Source: Nocardia sp. XZ_19_385
Lineage (GTDB): Bacteria > Actinomycetota > Actinomycetes > Mycobacteriales > Mycobacteriaceae
Reading direction: 5' to 3'
Assembly: GCF_015355755.1 (NCBI RefSeq)
Contig: NZ_JACVEE010000001.1
Coordinates: 2,542,001 to 2,606,000, forward strand
DNA length: 64,000 nt
Shown here: positions 36,701-45,572 of the stretch, one piece after another
Layout: each line of letters begins with the position of its first letter
Numbering within the stretch: position 1 is the first letter of the stretch
Notes under the pieces: model-generated
What the model saw: only the letters and a program-made list of their open reading frames with translations
Told to the model about the DNA's origin: nothing
The model's database searches: none
Program-made: the position numbers and the translations under genes

Positions 36701-36870
36701 GGCACCCGCCCATACAGCGCGAACGCGATCGCGTCGAGCACCGTGGTCTTACCCGCGCCGGTTTGCCCGTGCAGCAGAAACAGCCCGTCTGCCCCGAGCG
36801 CGTCGAAGTCGACGACCGTGGTCTCGGCGAAGGGCCCGAACGCTGTCATCTCCAGTCGATGCAGCCTCAC
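33703..36870 (-). CDS. sbcC: SbcC subunit of the SbcCD exonuclease
   Basis: SMC-like ATPase of the nuclease that opens DNA hairpins and processes double-strand breaks. About 1055 residues. N-terminal MRLHRLEMTAFGPFAE-type start, Walker A GQTGAGKTT (about 38), long coiled coils, zinc hook CTVCG near the middle, ABC signature LSGGE and Walker B FIDEGFGGLD at the C-terminus. I start at GTG 36870 after GGGGGCGGG; a start at 36900 would add ten residues. It lies about 55 bp downstream of sbcD. Confidence 0.92.
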   Translation of the reverse strand: MRLHRLEMTAFGPFAETTVVDFDALGADGLFLLHGQTGAGKTTVLDAIAFALYGRVPGARGESKRLHSDHAPEQTPPQVVLEATLGGRRLRLTRTPEFERPKLRGTGMRTEQAKATLAWLDGRGANLARIPDIGEEIVRLLGMSADQFFQVVLLPQGDFARFLRADNEDREKLLEKLFDTERFGTAEQWLADKRRASAADLEKRRQGIERLIAQIRGAAGLSVTESVGPLESVGWSQDLLATARTDLSAATAETERCQQESTRVGKLAEEQRRLHELRRRMTAARSQLDDYAAKVDHRTTLQAELEAARRAQPVADAIDEARAAVMTSRRRDGEKHDAAAKLVAALLEPAAAEVGGGDLIAEAEAAPFDESGGTAVGAGAVRIHPDADIDVAIRHWSTQIGALEEISADASTATELGTELTRLREEDTALTGRVGKLIRLREQLPASIATIEARLREATDAVALLPALTADCERLQTAATAAVELARHRQTLDRTRIEFETSRATHNDAKERVLDLRERRLAGMAAELAGQLSDGRPCTVCGSAEHPAPARPTSDAVSKEAEDAAVAAAHTAEENRDRVLARITELEREIEGLIARGGDTDRVELAAALRTATDRYEDASQSATLAAGLTAELTQMRADESRLHDELREAETRRGATTTQIATIATRVLELTERLRAAAGADATIDRRRARLNTLIKLATAFRDARAQAATAREAVTTIATRVESLALAAGFTLDASTARSIGAPTSANEFPAPARVGSPPRDDIALLTAYAKVVTAASRTMQRQNEIEAELVAADRARAHAEAVLAEPEVQAAAAAEPGDLSELESAVAQARSQLNAAVAAHADATRRVKLLEELGAQLWTEVDRIAPLQQSHEELAGLAEVVAGRGENNRRMSLRSYVLAARLEEVALAGSVRLRRMSMGRYEFVHTDKAGPRGRRGGLGLDIRDDYTGAIRPAKTLSGGETFMAALSLALGLADTVAAESGGIVLDTLFIDEGFGGLDADTLDSVMGVLDELRSNGRVVGVVSHVDEMRQRIPSRLHVRRTPTGSHLQTIVA

Positions 36871-36925
36871 ACCCGCCCCCTTGTGCCCAAAAGCCGCCAA
36901 ATACTCGTACAGCCCACAACATCTG

Positions 36926-38110
36926 TCATGCCGAAAGTTCCCCGAGCAGGGTCTGGTCGGCAGTGGCCGTCACCCGCTCCGGCTCGGCGACCGCTGCGGC
37001 GAGAGCCCGCTCCAGCCAGGTCATTTCACCGGCACTGGGCGCACCCCGGACGTCGGTGAGGAAGCTGTGCGCTACTTCGGTGTCGCGGCGGCCGTGCACC
37101 CGCTCACGGTAGCGCAGTTCCGGATTGCCCTCCGGGCGTGACCATTCCACGTGCACCGCGTGCGGGAAGCGTTCCCGCAGCTTGCGCAGCCCGTCGACGG
37201 GACGGGCGTGGTCGGTCAGAGTCGCCGACACATAGTGTTCGACCGCTTCGGAATAGGCTGCGTCGGAAAGCAATTCGTCGAGGGTGCCGCTGAGCCTGCT
37301 GAGCCCGCGGACCAGCGGGAGGTCGTGACGCTCGACCACGTGCAGGCCTTCGGCATCGAGATCGACGATCCAGACCGCTTTCCGATGGGAGTTCTCCGCG
37401 AACGAGTACGGCAGCGGCGAGCCGGAATACCGCACGGACTCCGACAACGTCTGGGGCGAGTGCAGGTGGCCGAGCGCCACATAGTCGATCCCGTCGAACG
37501 CGGACATCGGCACCGTCTCCACACCGCCGACGGAAATGGATCGCTCCGAGCCGGTCGCCTCTCCCCCGACGACGAAGGCATGCGCGAGCACCACCGTGCG
37601 CGTAGCACCCCGCGCGGCGATGTCGGCCCGGATCCGGCCCATCGCGGCATCCAGAATCTCGGCATGCGAACGCGCCTGCGGCACGCCGAGTTCGGCGCGC
37701 GTGATCTCCGGCTCCAGATAGGGGATGCCATAGAAGGCGATCTCCCCGTGCCGATCGGAGAGCACCACCGGCCGGTCGGCATCGGCGACGGTGGTGCGCA
37801 GATGCAGTCCGCCCGCCGCCGCGAAACTGGCACCGGCACCGAGCCGGGCAGGCGAATCATGATTGCCGGAGGTCGCGACGATCTGCGCACCAGCGGCCCG
37901 GATCGCCTCGAAGCCACGAATACAGACCGCGATCGCATCGGCGCTCGGGATCGATCGGTCGTACACATCGCCGGGCAACACCACGACGTCCACCGACTCC
38001 GCGGCCACCAGCTCCGCGATAGCAGTCAGCGAACGCTCTTGATCGGCAAGCAGATCGACACCGTGGAAGGTACGCCCGATGTGCCAATCCGAGGTGTGCA
38101 GCATCCGCAT
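36926..38110 (-). CDS. sbcD: SbcD nuclease subunit
   Basis: 394 residues. Calcineurin-like metallophosphoesterase: MRMLHTSDWHIGRTFHG (D-x-H), VVLPGDVYDRS (GDxxD), SGNHDSP (GNHD), HAFVVGG and ALGHLHSPQ (GHxH) are all intact, so it should be an active Mn-dependent nuclease. It forms an operon with sbcC. ATG 38110 is used; ATG 38104 is nearly equivalent. Confidence 0.94.
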   Translation of the reverse strand: MRMLHTSDWHIGRTFHGVDLLADQERSLTAIAELVAAESVDVVVLPGDVYDRSIPSADAIAVCIRGFEAIRAAGAQIVATSGNHDSPARLGAGASFAAAGGLHLRTTVADADRPVVLSDRHGEIAFYGIPYLEPEITRAELGVPQARSHAEILDAAMGRIRADIAARGATRTVVLAHAFVVGGEATGSERSISVGGVETVPMSAFDGIDYVALGHLHSPQTLSESVRYSGSPLPYSFAENSHRKAVWIVDLDAEGLHVVERHDLPLVRGLSRLSGTLDELLSDAAYSEAVEHYVSATLTDHARPVDGLRKLRERFPHAVHVEWSRPEGNPELRYRERVHGRRDTEVAHSFLTDVRGAPSAGEMTWLERALAAAVAEPERVTATADQTLLGELSA

Positions 38111-38479
38111 GCCGAAAAACGTAGGCGCATCCACCGACACAATTCAATTGCCGCGACCGGGGTGTCGGATTTGCCGGGTTCCCTTACGGCGTGTTTCCGG
38201 GTCTGCGCGCGTGTCCGGGTGCCGGAACTCACGACTGCCGCGGATGCGCTACGACACCCCGGCTGATCTCGAACAACGCGATCACATCGATAGTCCCTGC
38301 GCCGCCACCGGATTTCGGGATGCGTGGGCGCGCGGCCCAGCCGAAGGCCTGTTTGCTGTCACCGACCGATTCATCCACAGTCATTGACAAACCTGCGGCT
38401 CAGTCGGTTTGCCGACACAGGCGCTGTGAAGTTGCCAGGCGGTCGAACTTGTCGGTGGGTTGGGGCACTATCTCGGTCT
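38111..38479. other. Divergent intergenic region between sbcD and rmuC
   Basis: About 370 bp with no supported gene. A TTGACA hexamer at 38384-38389 could be a rmuC -35 element, though only a poor -10 lies 17 bp on. CAAACC (38388) and GGTTTG (38406) form a short dyad there. The rest shows no repeat or clear signal. Confidence 0.45.
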
Positions 38480-39637
38480 ATGACCGCATCGATGCTTTTC
38501 GCACTGTTGCTGGTATTCGCCGCCGGAGTGGGGCTGGGCTGGCTGGGGCACACCGCCCACGCCGGGCAACGGGCCGCCACCGCCGAGGCCAGGCTGGCCG
38601 CGGCCACCGACAATGAACAGCTGCTGCGCCAATCGCTGACCGTCGCGAACGAGGATGCGGCGCGCAGGCATTCGCATGCCATCGGCGCCATGGTGGAGCC
38701 GCTGCGGGAGGCGGTGGGCGCCTTGAATCAGCACATCCAGCAGGTCGAGCACAGCCGCATCAACGCGTATTCGGGTCTGCGCGAGCAGGTCGCGGGCATG
38801 CAGCGCACCTCGCATCAGCTCTCCAGCCAGACCAGTCAGCTGGTGGCGGCGCTGCGGGCGCCGCAGATCCGGGGCCGCTGGGGCGAGATCCAGTTGGAGC
38901 GGGTGGTGGAGCTGGCCGGCATGACCAGGCACTGCGATTTCGACACCCAGGTGAGCCGGGCAGCGCGCGGCGACGGCACGGCCGACCGCACCGGCACCGT
39001 CCGGCCGGACATGGTGGTCCGGCTGGCCGGCGGCAGGCACATCGTGGTCGACGCCAAAGTGCCGTTCAACGCCTATCTGGATGCCAGCACGGTCGACGAT
39101 CCGGACGAGCGGGCCGACCTGTTGCTCCGGCACGCCAAGCATCTGCGCGCACACGTCGATCAGCTGGCCGACAAGGCCTACTGGGCCGCCTTCGATCCGT
39201 CACCGGAGTTCGTGGTGCTGTTCGTTCCGGGTGATCCGTTCCTCGACGCCGCGCTCACCACCGATTCGGGTCTGCTGGAATATGCGTTCGGACGCAACGT
39301 GATCCTGGCTACCCCGACGACACTGATCGCCCTGCTGCGCACGGTGGCCTTCAGCTGGCGGCAGGAGGCCCTGTCTCGCGATATGGCGAAGATTCAGCAA
39401 TTGGGCCGGGAGCTCTACTCCCGCCTCGGCATGACCGGCCGCCACCTGGATCGGCTCGGCTCGCAGCTGTCGAAAGCCGTGGATGCCTTCAACTACACGG
39501 TCGCCTCGGTGGAATCGCGGGTGATGGTGACAGCCCGCAAATTGCACGATATGGAGATAGCCGAGCAGGAGGTCCCGGCCATCGCACGGGTGGATTCCTG
39601 GCCCCGGGCGGTCGGGTTCGCCGACGCCGATGGTTAG
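38480..39637 (+). CDS. rmuC: DNA recombination protein RmuC
   Basis: 385 residues. One N-terminal membrane anchor (about 4-22), a coiled-coil part (30-120) and the RmuC PD-(D/E)xK-like core with RGRWGEIQLERVVELAGM, VRLAGGRHIVVDAKVPFNAY and LIALLRTVAFSWRQE. RmuC limits recombination at inverted repeats and its presence beside sbcCD, also active on hairpins, groups two hairpin-related functions. ATG 38480. Confidence 0.92.
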   Translation: MTASMLFALLLVFAAGVGLGWLGHTAHAGQRAATAEARLAAATDNEQLLRQSLTVANEDAARRHSHAIGAMVEPLREAVGALNQHIQQVEHSRINAYSGLREQVAGMQRTSHQLSSQTSQLVAALRAPQIRGRWGEIQLERVVELAGMTRHCDFDTQVSRAARGDGTADRTGTVRPDMVVRLAGGRHIVVDAKVPFNAYLDASTVDDPDERADLLLRHAKHLRAHVDQLADKAYWAAFDPSPEFVVLFVPGDPFLDAALTTDSGLLEYAFGRNVILATPTTLIALLRTVAFSWRQEALSRDMAKIQQLGRELYSRLGMTGRHLDRLGSQLSKAVDAFNYTVASVESRVMVTARKLHDMEIAEQEVPAIARVDSWPRAVGFADADG

Positions 39638-39701
39638 CCGGAGCAGGTAGTCACGTCGTGCCATAACGCCGTACGGCGCGTCGGCGGTTAGGGTTCATAA
39701 T

Positions 39702-40541
39702 GTGGCTGCTTCCCAACGTGTGCGTTCCCGGGTGCCCGCGCCGCAACGTTCGATCCTGCCGTCGGTGCCGGGTATCCCGGCCGGCGCAGCCGTCCTGATT
39801 GCGGTCGCCTGCACGTTCCTCGGGTTCCTTATCGATGCCAACGGCGACATGAGCGAGCTGACGGGCACCTTCGCCACGCTCTACGTCGTGGGCTGCGTGG
39901 CGGCGGTGCTCGCCGTTCGCCACCGCGGACTGTTCAGCACGATGGTGCTGCCGCCGCTGCTGCTGTCCATCTCGGTGCCGCTGGCCTACTACCAGCTCTC
40001 GGAGAGCTCCAGCTTGGGCATCAAGGACATCCTGCTGAACCTCGCGGTCCCGCTGGTGAACCGCTTTCCCACGATGCTGCTGGCCACGGCGCTGGTGCTG
40101 ATCATCGGCGGGTTGCGGATCTACCTGCTCCGGCGCGAGCAGACCGCCGAGGACGCCGCGGAGACGCGGCGCGGTTCCAGCTGGGGACGCAGCACAGCGA
40201 CCGGCCGATCGCGGACCGCGCGCGGTGGATCCCTCGCGGATTCCTCGAAGCGCCGGCCCCGGCGTAGCCGGCCGGACCTGGACGACGATCTGGATCTGGA
40301 TCTGGCCGATCAGAAGACCGACAAGTATCTGCCGCCGCGCCCGGGCAAGCGGGCTTCCGGGGAAATCGCCGACGCACCACCCCGGGTGGGCAAGTCGGGC
40401 CGCCCCCGGGACGGCCGCTCGGGCCGCACCGGACGCTCGGCCACCCCGCGCAGCGACAACCCGCCGTTGCCGCGGCCCAATGTGCGCTACCGGGAGCGGG
40501 ATTCCAGCCGCACCGAGCGGCGCAAGCCGGAAAACCTGTAA
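39702..40541 (+). CDS. Membrane protein with disordered basic tail (DUF6542-like, Rv1111c-like)
   Basis: 279 residues. Four hydrophobic segments (about 26-45, 52-72, 75-95 and 125-145) are followed by a 130-residue Arg/Asp-rich disordered cytoplasmic tail with an acidic stretch DLDDDLDLDLADQ and many Arg-Ser-Gly runs. Position beside ispH matches Rv1111c of M. tuberculosis. Function unknown; the tail could bind nucleic acid or membranes. GTG start at 39702. Stop lies 3 bp from the convergent ispH stop. Confidence 0.8.
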   Translation: MAASQRVRSRVPAPQRSILPSVPGIPAGAAVLIAVACTFLGFLIDANGDMSELTGTFATLYVVGCVAAVLAVRHRGLFSTMVLPPLLLSISVPLAYYQLSESSSLGIKDILLNLAVPLVNRFPTMLLATALVLIIGGLRIYLLRREQTAEDAAETRRGSSWGRSTATGRSRTARGGSLADSSKRRPRRSRPDLDDDLDLDLADQKTDKYLPPRPGKRASGEIADAPPRVGKSGRPRDGRSGRTGRSATPRSDNPPLPRPNVRYRERDSSRTERRKPENL

Positions 40542-40544
40542 GGG

Positions 40545-41555
40545 TTAATTCCGCGCGGCGCGCAGTTCGCGGGGCAGCGAGAAGACCAGAGTCTCGTTGG
40601 CCGTGGTCACCGGCTGCACCTCGCCGAAGCCGTGCTCGGCCAGCATTTCCAGCACACCCTGCACCAGGATCTCCGGCACCGACGCACCGGAGGTGATGCC
40701 GATGGTGCGCACGCCCGCGAGCCAGGCCGGATCGACTTCCTTGGCGTAGTCCACCAGGTAGGAGGCCTTCGCGCCGGCGCCGAGCGCGACCTCGACCAGG
40801 CGCACCGAGTTCGAGGAGTTGCGGGAGCCGACCACGATCACCAGATCGCACTCCGGCGCCATCGCCTTCACCGCGACCTGACGGTTCTGGGTGGCGTAGC
40901 AGATGTCGTCGCTCGGCGGATCCTGCAATCCGGGGAACCGCTCGCGCAGCCGCTTCACCGTTTCCATGGTCTCGTCGACCGACAGCGTGGTCTGCGACAG
41001 CCAGATCACCTTGGACTCGTCGCGCACGGTGACCTTGTCCACCGAATCCGGACCGTCCACCAGCTGCACGTGATCCGGCGCCTCACCGGCGGTGCCTTCT
41101 ACTTCTTCGTGGCCTTCGTGGCCGATCAGCAGAATGTCGAAATCGTCGCGGGCGAAGCGCTTGGCTTCCTGGTGCACCTTCGTCACCAGCGGGCAGGTGG
41201 CATCGATCGTGTGCAGATTCCGCTCGGCGGCCGTCTCGTGCACCATCGGCGAGACACCGTGCGCGGAGAACACCACGACCTGCCCCTCGGGCACCTCGTC
41301 GGTTTCGTCGACAAAGACCACGCCGCGATCGCGCAGCGTCTCCACCACGTGCCGGTTGTGCACGATCTCCTTGCGCACATAGATGGGGGCGCCGTGTTTT
41401 TCGAGCGCCTTCTCCACCGTCTCCACGGCACGGTCCACGCCCGCGCAGTAGCCGCGCGGCTCCGCGAGTAGGACGCGCTTTCCCCCATTGGCATCGGCTG
41501 ATCCGGCGCCCGCCGAGCGGGCGATTCCGACGTTCAAAGGTATGGCCGAAGACAT
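40545..41555 (-). CDS. ispH: 4-hydroxy-3-methylbut-2-enyl diphosphate reductase
   Basis: 336 residues. Last enzyme of the MEP isoprenoid pathway; an iron-sulfur enzyme that makes IPP and DMAPP. The three cluster cysteines are in [14 protein letters not shown] and [10 protein letters not shown]; the catalytic Glu motif HEGHEEVEG and substrate motif SxNS (GSRNSSNS) are intact. ATG 41555 is selected. Divergent from the lipid-droplet gene, as in mycobacteria (lytB2/Rv1109c). Confidence 0.96.
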   Translation of the reverse strand: MSSAIPLNVGIARSAGAGSADANGGKRVLLAEPRGYCAGVDRAVETVEKALEKHGAPIYVRKEIVHNRHVVETLRDRGVVFVDETDEVPEGQVVVFSAHGVSPMVHETAAERNLHTIDATCPLVTKVHQEAKRFARDDFDILLIGHEGHEEVEGTAGEAPDHVQLVDGPDSVDKVTVRDESKVIWLSQTTLSVDETMETVKRLRERFPGLQDPPSDDICYATQNRQVAVKAMAPECDLVIVVGSRNSSNSVRLVEVALGAGAKASYLVDYAKEVDPAWLAGVRTIGITSGASVPEILVQGVLEMLAEHGFGEVQPVTTANETLVFSLPRELRAARN

Positions 41556-41678
41556 GCCCCACAGCTTACTGGCGTACACCGACTACCACCCGGCCGGATG
41601 AAGGGGCATGACCACCGTCACGATGTGTCTGTGACAGTAAGTCTTTGCATAACCAATCGGATCGGGCAGGCTAGGACC

Positions 41679-42329
41679 ATGTTTCGACCTCCGTTCCTGG
41701 CCCGGGTCGCCGCCGGTGCCGCCGTATACGCCCTCGAAGAAACCCGCCGGTTACCCACGGCGGCAATGAATTTCCCGATCACCGCGATCAGCCAGCTGCT
41801 GCAGACCACGATGCACGTGCAGCAGTTCGTGACCAGCCTCGCACTCAAGGGCGACGCTGTTTTCGACCGGCTCGGCAGTGGCCCGGAAGGACAGCCGGAC
41901 TGGGCCACCTTCGATGAAGATCTGCCCTCGGAGCAAACTTCTGGCTCGGCACCGGCGACAGCCGGCCGTACCAGTCGCTTCGACCTCTACACCGAGGGTG
42001 AGCCCGCCGAACCCGCCCGCGCGACCAATGGTCATGTCACGGCAGTGACGACGATCACGGTGCCGGAAATCACCCGGCCGGAGCCGGAATCCGAGCCGGA
42101 ATCCGAGCCCGTCGCCGAAGCCGAGCCGGAGCCCGCGGAGATCGCCGAGCCGGAAATCGCCACCCGCTACGACTACGCCAACATGACCCTGGCCCAGCTG
42201 CGCGCCCGCCTGCGCATGCTAACCCTCGAGGATCTCGCCACCCTGCTGGACTACGAGCAGCAGACGCGCGCCCGGGCGGCCTTCGTCACCATGCTGACCA
42301 ACCGCATCGCGACCGTTCAGGCGCAGTAA
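41679..42329 (+). CDS. Lipid-droplet-associated protein (MLDS/Rv1109c-like)
   Basis: 216 residues. The N-terminal 60 residues form amphipathic helices ([21 protein letters not shown]… [29 protein letters not shown]), the type that binds storage-lipid surfaces in Rhodococcus MLDS. A central Pro/Glu repeat ([19 protein letters not shown]) is disordered and the end has a helical hairpin [30 protein letters not shown]. Location between ispH and xseA matches Rv1109c. A role in triacylglycerol droplets is inferred from the family. Confidence 0.82.
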   Translation: MFRPPFLARVAAGAAVYALEETRRLPTAAMNFPITAISQLLQTTMHVQQFVTSLALKGDAVFDRLGSGPEGQPDWATFDEDLPSEQTSGSAPATAGRTSRFDLYTEGEPAEPARATNGHVTAVTTITVPEITRPEPESEPESEPVAEAEPEPAEIAEPEIATRYDYANMTLAQLRARLRMLTLEDLATLLDYEQQTRARAAFVTMLTNRIATVQAQ

Positions 42330-42507
42330 CTTTTGCGGCGCCTGCGCTTCGGCCACTCTGACGCGAGACGGCCGCGAACGGTCGGTCGTAAGACTCCCTC
42401 CGTTCGGGGCCGGTTCAGGTGCAGAAGACCTGACAACATTGGTTGCCCGGCCAATTGCGGCCGACCGCTGCGCAAGAGCGTCGGTGGCACCGCGTATATC
42501 TAGCTGT

Positions 42508-43797
42508 ATGACCTCCGCGGCCAACCCATCGGCGAACAGCCCCGCGAACTCCGCTGACGCGCCGTGGCCGGTGCGCACGGTGTCGATGAAGGTCACCCAG
42601 TGGATCGACCGGCTCGGCAGTATCTGGGTCGAAGGTCAGATCACGCAGATCAATCTGCGGCCGGGCACCCGCACCGCCTTTCTCGTCCTGCGTGATCCGT
42701 CTGTCGACATGTCGCTGTCGGTCACCTGCGATCCGGAGCTGATCCGCAAATCCCCGATTCCGCTGCAAGAGGGCACCCGCGTCGTCGTCTACGGCAAGCT
42801 CTCCTTCTTCGCCGGTCGCGGCACGATCTCGTTGCGCGTCCTCGAGATTCGCCCGGTCGGCGTCGGCGAACTGCTGGCCCGCATCGAGCGCCTGAAGGCG
42901 CTGCTGGCCGCCGAGAGCCTGTTCGATCCGCGGCTCAAGCGCCCGTTGCCTTTCTTGCCGAAGACCGTCGGCCTGATCACCGGCCGGGCCAGCGCCGCCG
43001 AACGCGATGTGCTCACGGTGGCGCAGAATCGCTGGCCCGCAGTACATTTCGAGGTCCGCAACGCCGCCACCCAGGGCCCGATGGCGGTGCCGCAAATTCT
43101 GGAGGCGCTGGCCGAGCTCGATCGCGATCCGGCGGTCGAGGTGATCGTGCTGGCCCGCGGCGGCGGCAGCGTGGAGGACCTGCTGGCCTTCTCCGACGAA
43201 GCGCTGTGCCGCGCTATCGTGGCGGCGACCACCCCGATCATCAGCGCCATCGGACACGAACCCGACAACCCCCTCAGCGATTTCGTCGCCGACGTGCGCG
43301 CGGCCACCCCGACCGACGCGGCGAAGCGCGTAGTTCCCGACGCCGCAGCCGAATTGGCGGGAGTCCGCGATATGCGTGCCCGCTCCGCGGCCGCGCTGCG
43401 CGGCTGGGTGGATCGCGAAACCCGCGCCCTGGTTCAGCTGCGCTCCCGTCCGGTCATGGCCGACCCGCTGCGCGAAATCGTCCGGCGCACAGAGGAAATC
43501 GAGCGGCTGCGCACCTCCGCCCGGCGCTGCGCCGAACAGCTGATCCGGACCGAGTCCACCGCCGCCCGGCATCTGCGCGAGAAACTGACCGCGGTAGGCC
43601 CCGCCGCGACGCTGTCGCGTGGCTACGCTGTCGTCCAGCGGGTGACCGGACCCGAACGTCACGTCGTGCGCAGCATCGAGGACGCCCCCGCGGGCAGCCA
43701 GCTGCGCATCCGAGTCGCCGACGGCGCGATCACCGCGGCCGCCCTGGGCACCCAGGCCCTGGGCGCCCGCAAGACAACCGAAACCGAGAGGAACTAA
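42508..43797 (+). CDS. xseA: Exodeoxyribonuclease VII large subunit
   Basis: 429 residues. An OB-fold N-terminal domain is followed by the catalytic core with [44 protein letters not shown] and the C-terminal [10 protein letters not shown]. It degrades single-stranded DNA into oligonucleotides with XseB. ATG 42508 precedes the OB domain by about 20 residues. xseB begins 3 bases after its stop. Confidence 0.95.
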   Translation: MTSAANPSANSPANSADAPWPVRTVSMKVTQWIDRLGSIWVEGQITQINLRPGTRTAFLVLRDPSVDMSLSVTCDPELIRKSPIPLQEGTRVVVYGKLSFFAGRGTISLRVLEIRPVGVGELLARIERLKALLAAESLFDPRLKRPLPFLPKTVGLITGRASAAERDVLTVAQNRWPAVHFEVRNAATQGPMAVPQILEALAELDRDPAVEVIVLARGGGSVEDLLAFSDEALCRAIVAATTPIISAIGHEPDNPLSDFVADVRAATPTDAAKRVVPDAAAELAGVRDMRARSAAALRGWVDRETRALVQLRSRPVMADPLREIVRRTEEIERLRTSARRCAEQLIRTESTAARHLREKLTAVGPAATLSRGYAVVQRVTGPERHVVRSIEDAPAGSQLRIRVADGAITAAALGTQALGARKTTETERN

Positions 43798-43799
43798 CC

Positions 43800-44054
43800 G
43801 TGGCCGAACCCGGCACCGACGCTGGATCCGCACAGGACGCCGCCGAGATCGCGACCTTCGGCTACGAACGCGCCCGCGACGAACTGGTCAATGTCGTGAA
43901 GATGCTGGAACAGGGCGGCCTGGACCTCGACGATTCCCTGGCCCTGTGGGAGCGCGGCGAAGCGCTGGCCAACCGCTGCGAGGAACACCTCGCCGGCGCC
44001 CGCCAGCGCGTCGAGGACGCCATCTCCCGCTCCGAGGCCGCCGAAGAAGCCTGA
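43800..44054 (+). CDS. xseB: Exodeoxyribonuclease VII small subunit
   Basis: 84 residues. [46 protein letters not shown] is the family's helical hairpin. The GTG at 43800 follows AGAGGAA and the xseA stop by 2 bases. Equimolar translation with xseA by coupling is likely. Confidence 0.94.
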   Translation: MAEPGTDAGSAQDAAEIATFGYERARDELVNVVKMLEQGGLDLDDSLALWERGEALANRCEEHLAGARQRVEDAISRSEAAEEA

Positions 44055-44058
44055 GGCG

Positions 44059-44472
44059 CTACGGCGCGGTTCGATCGAATTCGAAGTACCCGGCGCGGTG
44101 CAGCGCGTCGGTGGTGATCGTGCCGGTGATCCGGCCCGGTCCCGGCGCGAAACTGATCTGGTAGCCGCCGGATCCGTAGAGCCACTGCCGAACCGTGCCG
44201 CTGGCTCCGGTATCGAGGTTGCGCCAGTTGACGAAGGCCTCGACCGAGCAGGGCCCGATGCCGTGCATTGCGGTGAGCAACGCGAAGTAGGGGGTGTTGG
44301 GCCCGTAGATCGGTTCGAAGGCGATGTGCCCGATACAGGCGCCGCTGCTGGTGGTCGTGACCGCGGACCAGAGCGGGTCACCGGCAGATGCCATCGGCGC
44401 GAAGGCGACCAATGGTGCTGCAATCAGCGCGGCGGTGGTTACGGAACGGGTGGTCTTCCTGCCGAATCGCAT
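44059..44472 (-). CDS. Secreted protein of unknown function
   Basis: 137 residues. Signal peptide with basic N-terminus MRFGRKTTR and hydrophobic core ending APMASA (about 30). The mature part has two cysteines (GACIGH, GPCSVEAF) and a beta-rich pattern ending TGTITTDALHRAGYFEFDRTAP. I do not recognise the family. It is convergent with xseB (stops 4 bp apart). ATG 44472 is used; a GTG-like upstream extension lacks a signal sequence. Confidence 0.7.
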   Translation of the reverse strand: MRFGRKTTRSVTTAALIAAPLVAFAPMASAGDPLWSAVTTTSSGACIGHIAFEPIYGPNTPYFALLTAMHGIGPCSVEAFVNWRNLDTGASGTVRQWLYGSGGYQISFAPGPGRITGTITTDALHRAGYFEFDRTAP

Positions 44473-44563
44473 GGTGTCCAGCCCATCAGTCGGTGGGAAC
44501 GCGGAGCCGAACGGCACGTCCGGTTACTTACAGGCACCGTATGCGACGTTCGGCGTCAGCGGG

Positions 44564-44785
44564 TCAGAAAGTACAGGCGGGCCCGCCGCCGGAGCTGTCG
44601 ACGGAGCCGATCCTGATCATCTTCAGCACCAGGCACAGCGCCTGGGCGGCGCCCGAACCGGACGACGAGCCGGAATCTGCGACGAGCGTGACCTCGGGAG
44701 CCTGAGAGGAGGGCGCAGCACCTGCGACGGCGGCAGGCGCGAACAGTGCCGCGGAGATGGCGGCGACAACAACGATCTTCTTCAT
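44564..44785 (-). CDS. Very small secreted protein with two cysteines
   Basis: 73 residues. MKKIVVVAAISAALFAPAAVAGA is a signal peptide; the mature part is Ser/Gly-rich, then LCLVLKMIRIGSVDSSGGGPACTF with two cysteines 22 residues apart. AGGATAGGTCC precedes the ATG. It is the same size class as the small exported protein at 31100-31336 but has no clear similarity to it. Confidence 0.68.
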   Translation of the reverse strand: MKKIVVVAAISAALFAPAAVAGAAPSSQAPEVTLVADSGSSSGSGAAQALCLVLKMIRIGSVDSSGGGPACTF

Positions 44786-44895
44786 CAAGGACCTATCCTC
44801 TTCATCGAAAACCCCCAGCCCGGAAGAGTATTCGGCGATTTGCCCGCGACCACACGACCCGAATCCCCGGGGCGCAGGTTTCTGGGTGCGGGGTC

Positions 44896-45462
44896 TCAGT
44901 GCGGCAGCGGCTGGGCCGCGGCGACAGCCTCGGCCAGGGTCTTGAAAGCGCCCTCGTTGCCCGCGCCCTTGATCAGCACGCGGGAGCCGCCGAGGTCGGC
45001 GATCCAGGCGGTTTCCTCGGTGGGCTCGGCGTAGACGGTCCACTTCTGGTTGCCCAGCGTCTGGGTGCCGCTGGCATAGCGGGAGCCGAGCACGAAGCGG
45101 GCCAGCGCTTCCTCGGTGGCATCGGTCTGGGTCAGCTGCATGTAGGTGCCCTGGTGGGTGATGTAGCCCACAGTGCTGACGGCGCCGCCGCCCGGGCCGG
45201 CGATGCTCGCGCGGCTGCCGGAGTTGGGGGTCCAGTCGGCGGGGACGCTCGGGTTCCGGATCGGGAACGACAGGGTCCGCGCGTCGGAGGTGAGGGCCGA
45301 CTCGAGGTCGAAATGCGGGATCGCGCCCTGGGTCGGGCCTTTGGCGGCGAAGCTGCATTGGCTGGCCGCTCCGGCGAAGACCACGACGATCAGCACCAAC
45401 GGAATCAGCGACAAGAACAGATCCTTGTAGTTCAGCAGAATCCGCGGTTTCTGATACGACAC
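44896..45462 (-). CDS. DUF4245-type membrane-anchored protein (Rv1100-like)
   Basis: 188 residues. An N-terminal membrane span (NYKDLFLSLIPLVLIVVVFAGAA) anchors an extracytoplasmic domain with RTLSFPIRNPSVPADWTPNSGSR and ILIKGAGNEGAFKTLAEAV-like text. Position divergent from glpX is the same as Rv1100 in M. tuberculosis. Function unknown. GTG 45462 follows CTGGGGAC; GTG 45477 would add 5 residues. Confidence 0.82.
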   Translation of the reverse strand: MSYQKPRILLNYKDLFLSLIPLVLIVVVFAGAASQCSFAAKGPTQGAIPHFDLESALTSDARTLSFPIRNPSVPADWTPNSGSRASIAGPGGGAVSTVGYITHQGTYMQLTQTDATEEALARFVLGSRYASGTQTLGNQKWTVYAEPTEETAWIADLGGSRVLIKGAGNEGAFKTLAEAVAAAQPLPH

Positions 45463-45572
45463 GTCCCCAGTATCCACTTTCGCGCGCACCCCTCGGACCA
45501 GGGGTGGCACGAGGCCTGCCCACGTAATGAGACAATCGTCCGGTACGCACAACCCGAGGGAGGCACCCCGCC

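Noticed and set aside
34939..37059. A 706-codon open frame antisense to sbcC
   Set aside because: Shadow of the sbcC codons; no domain, no ribosome site.
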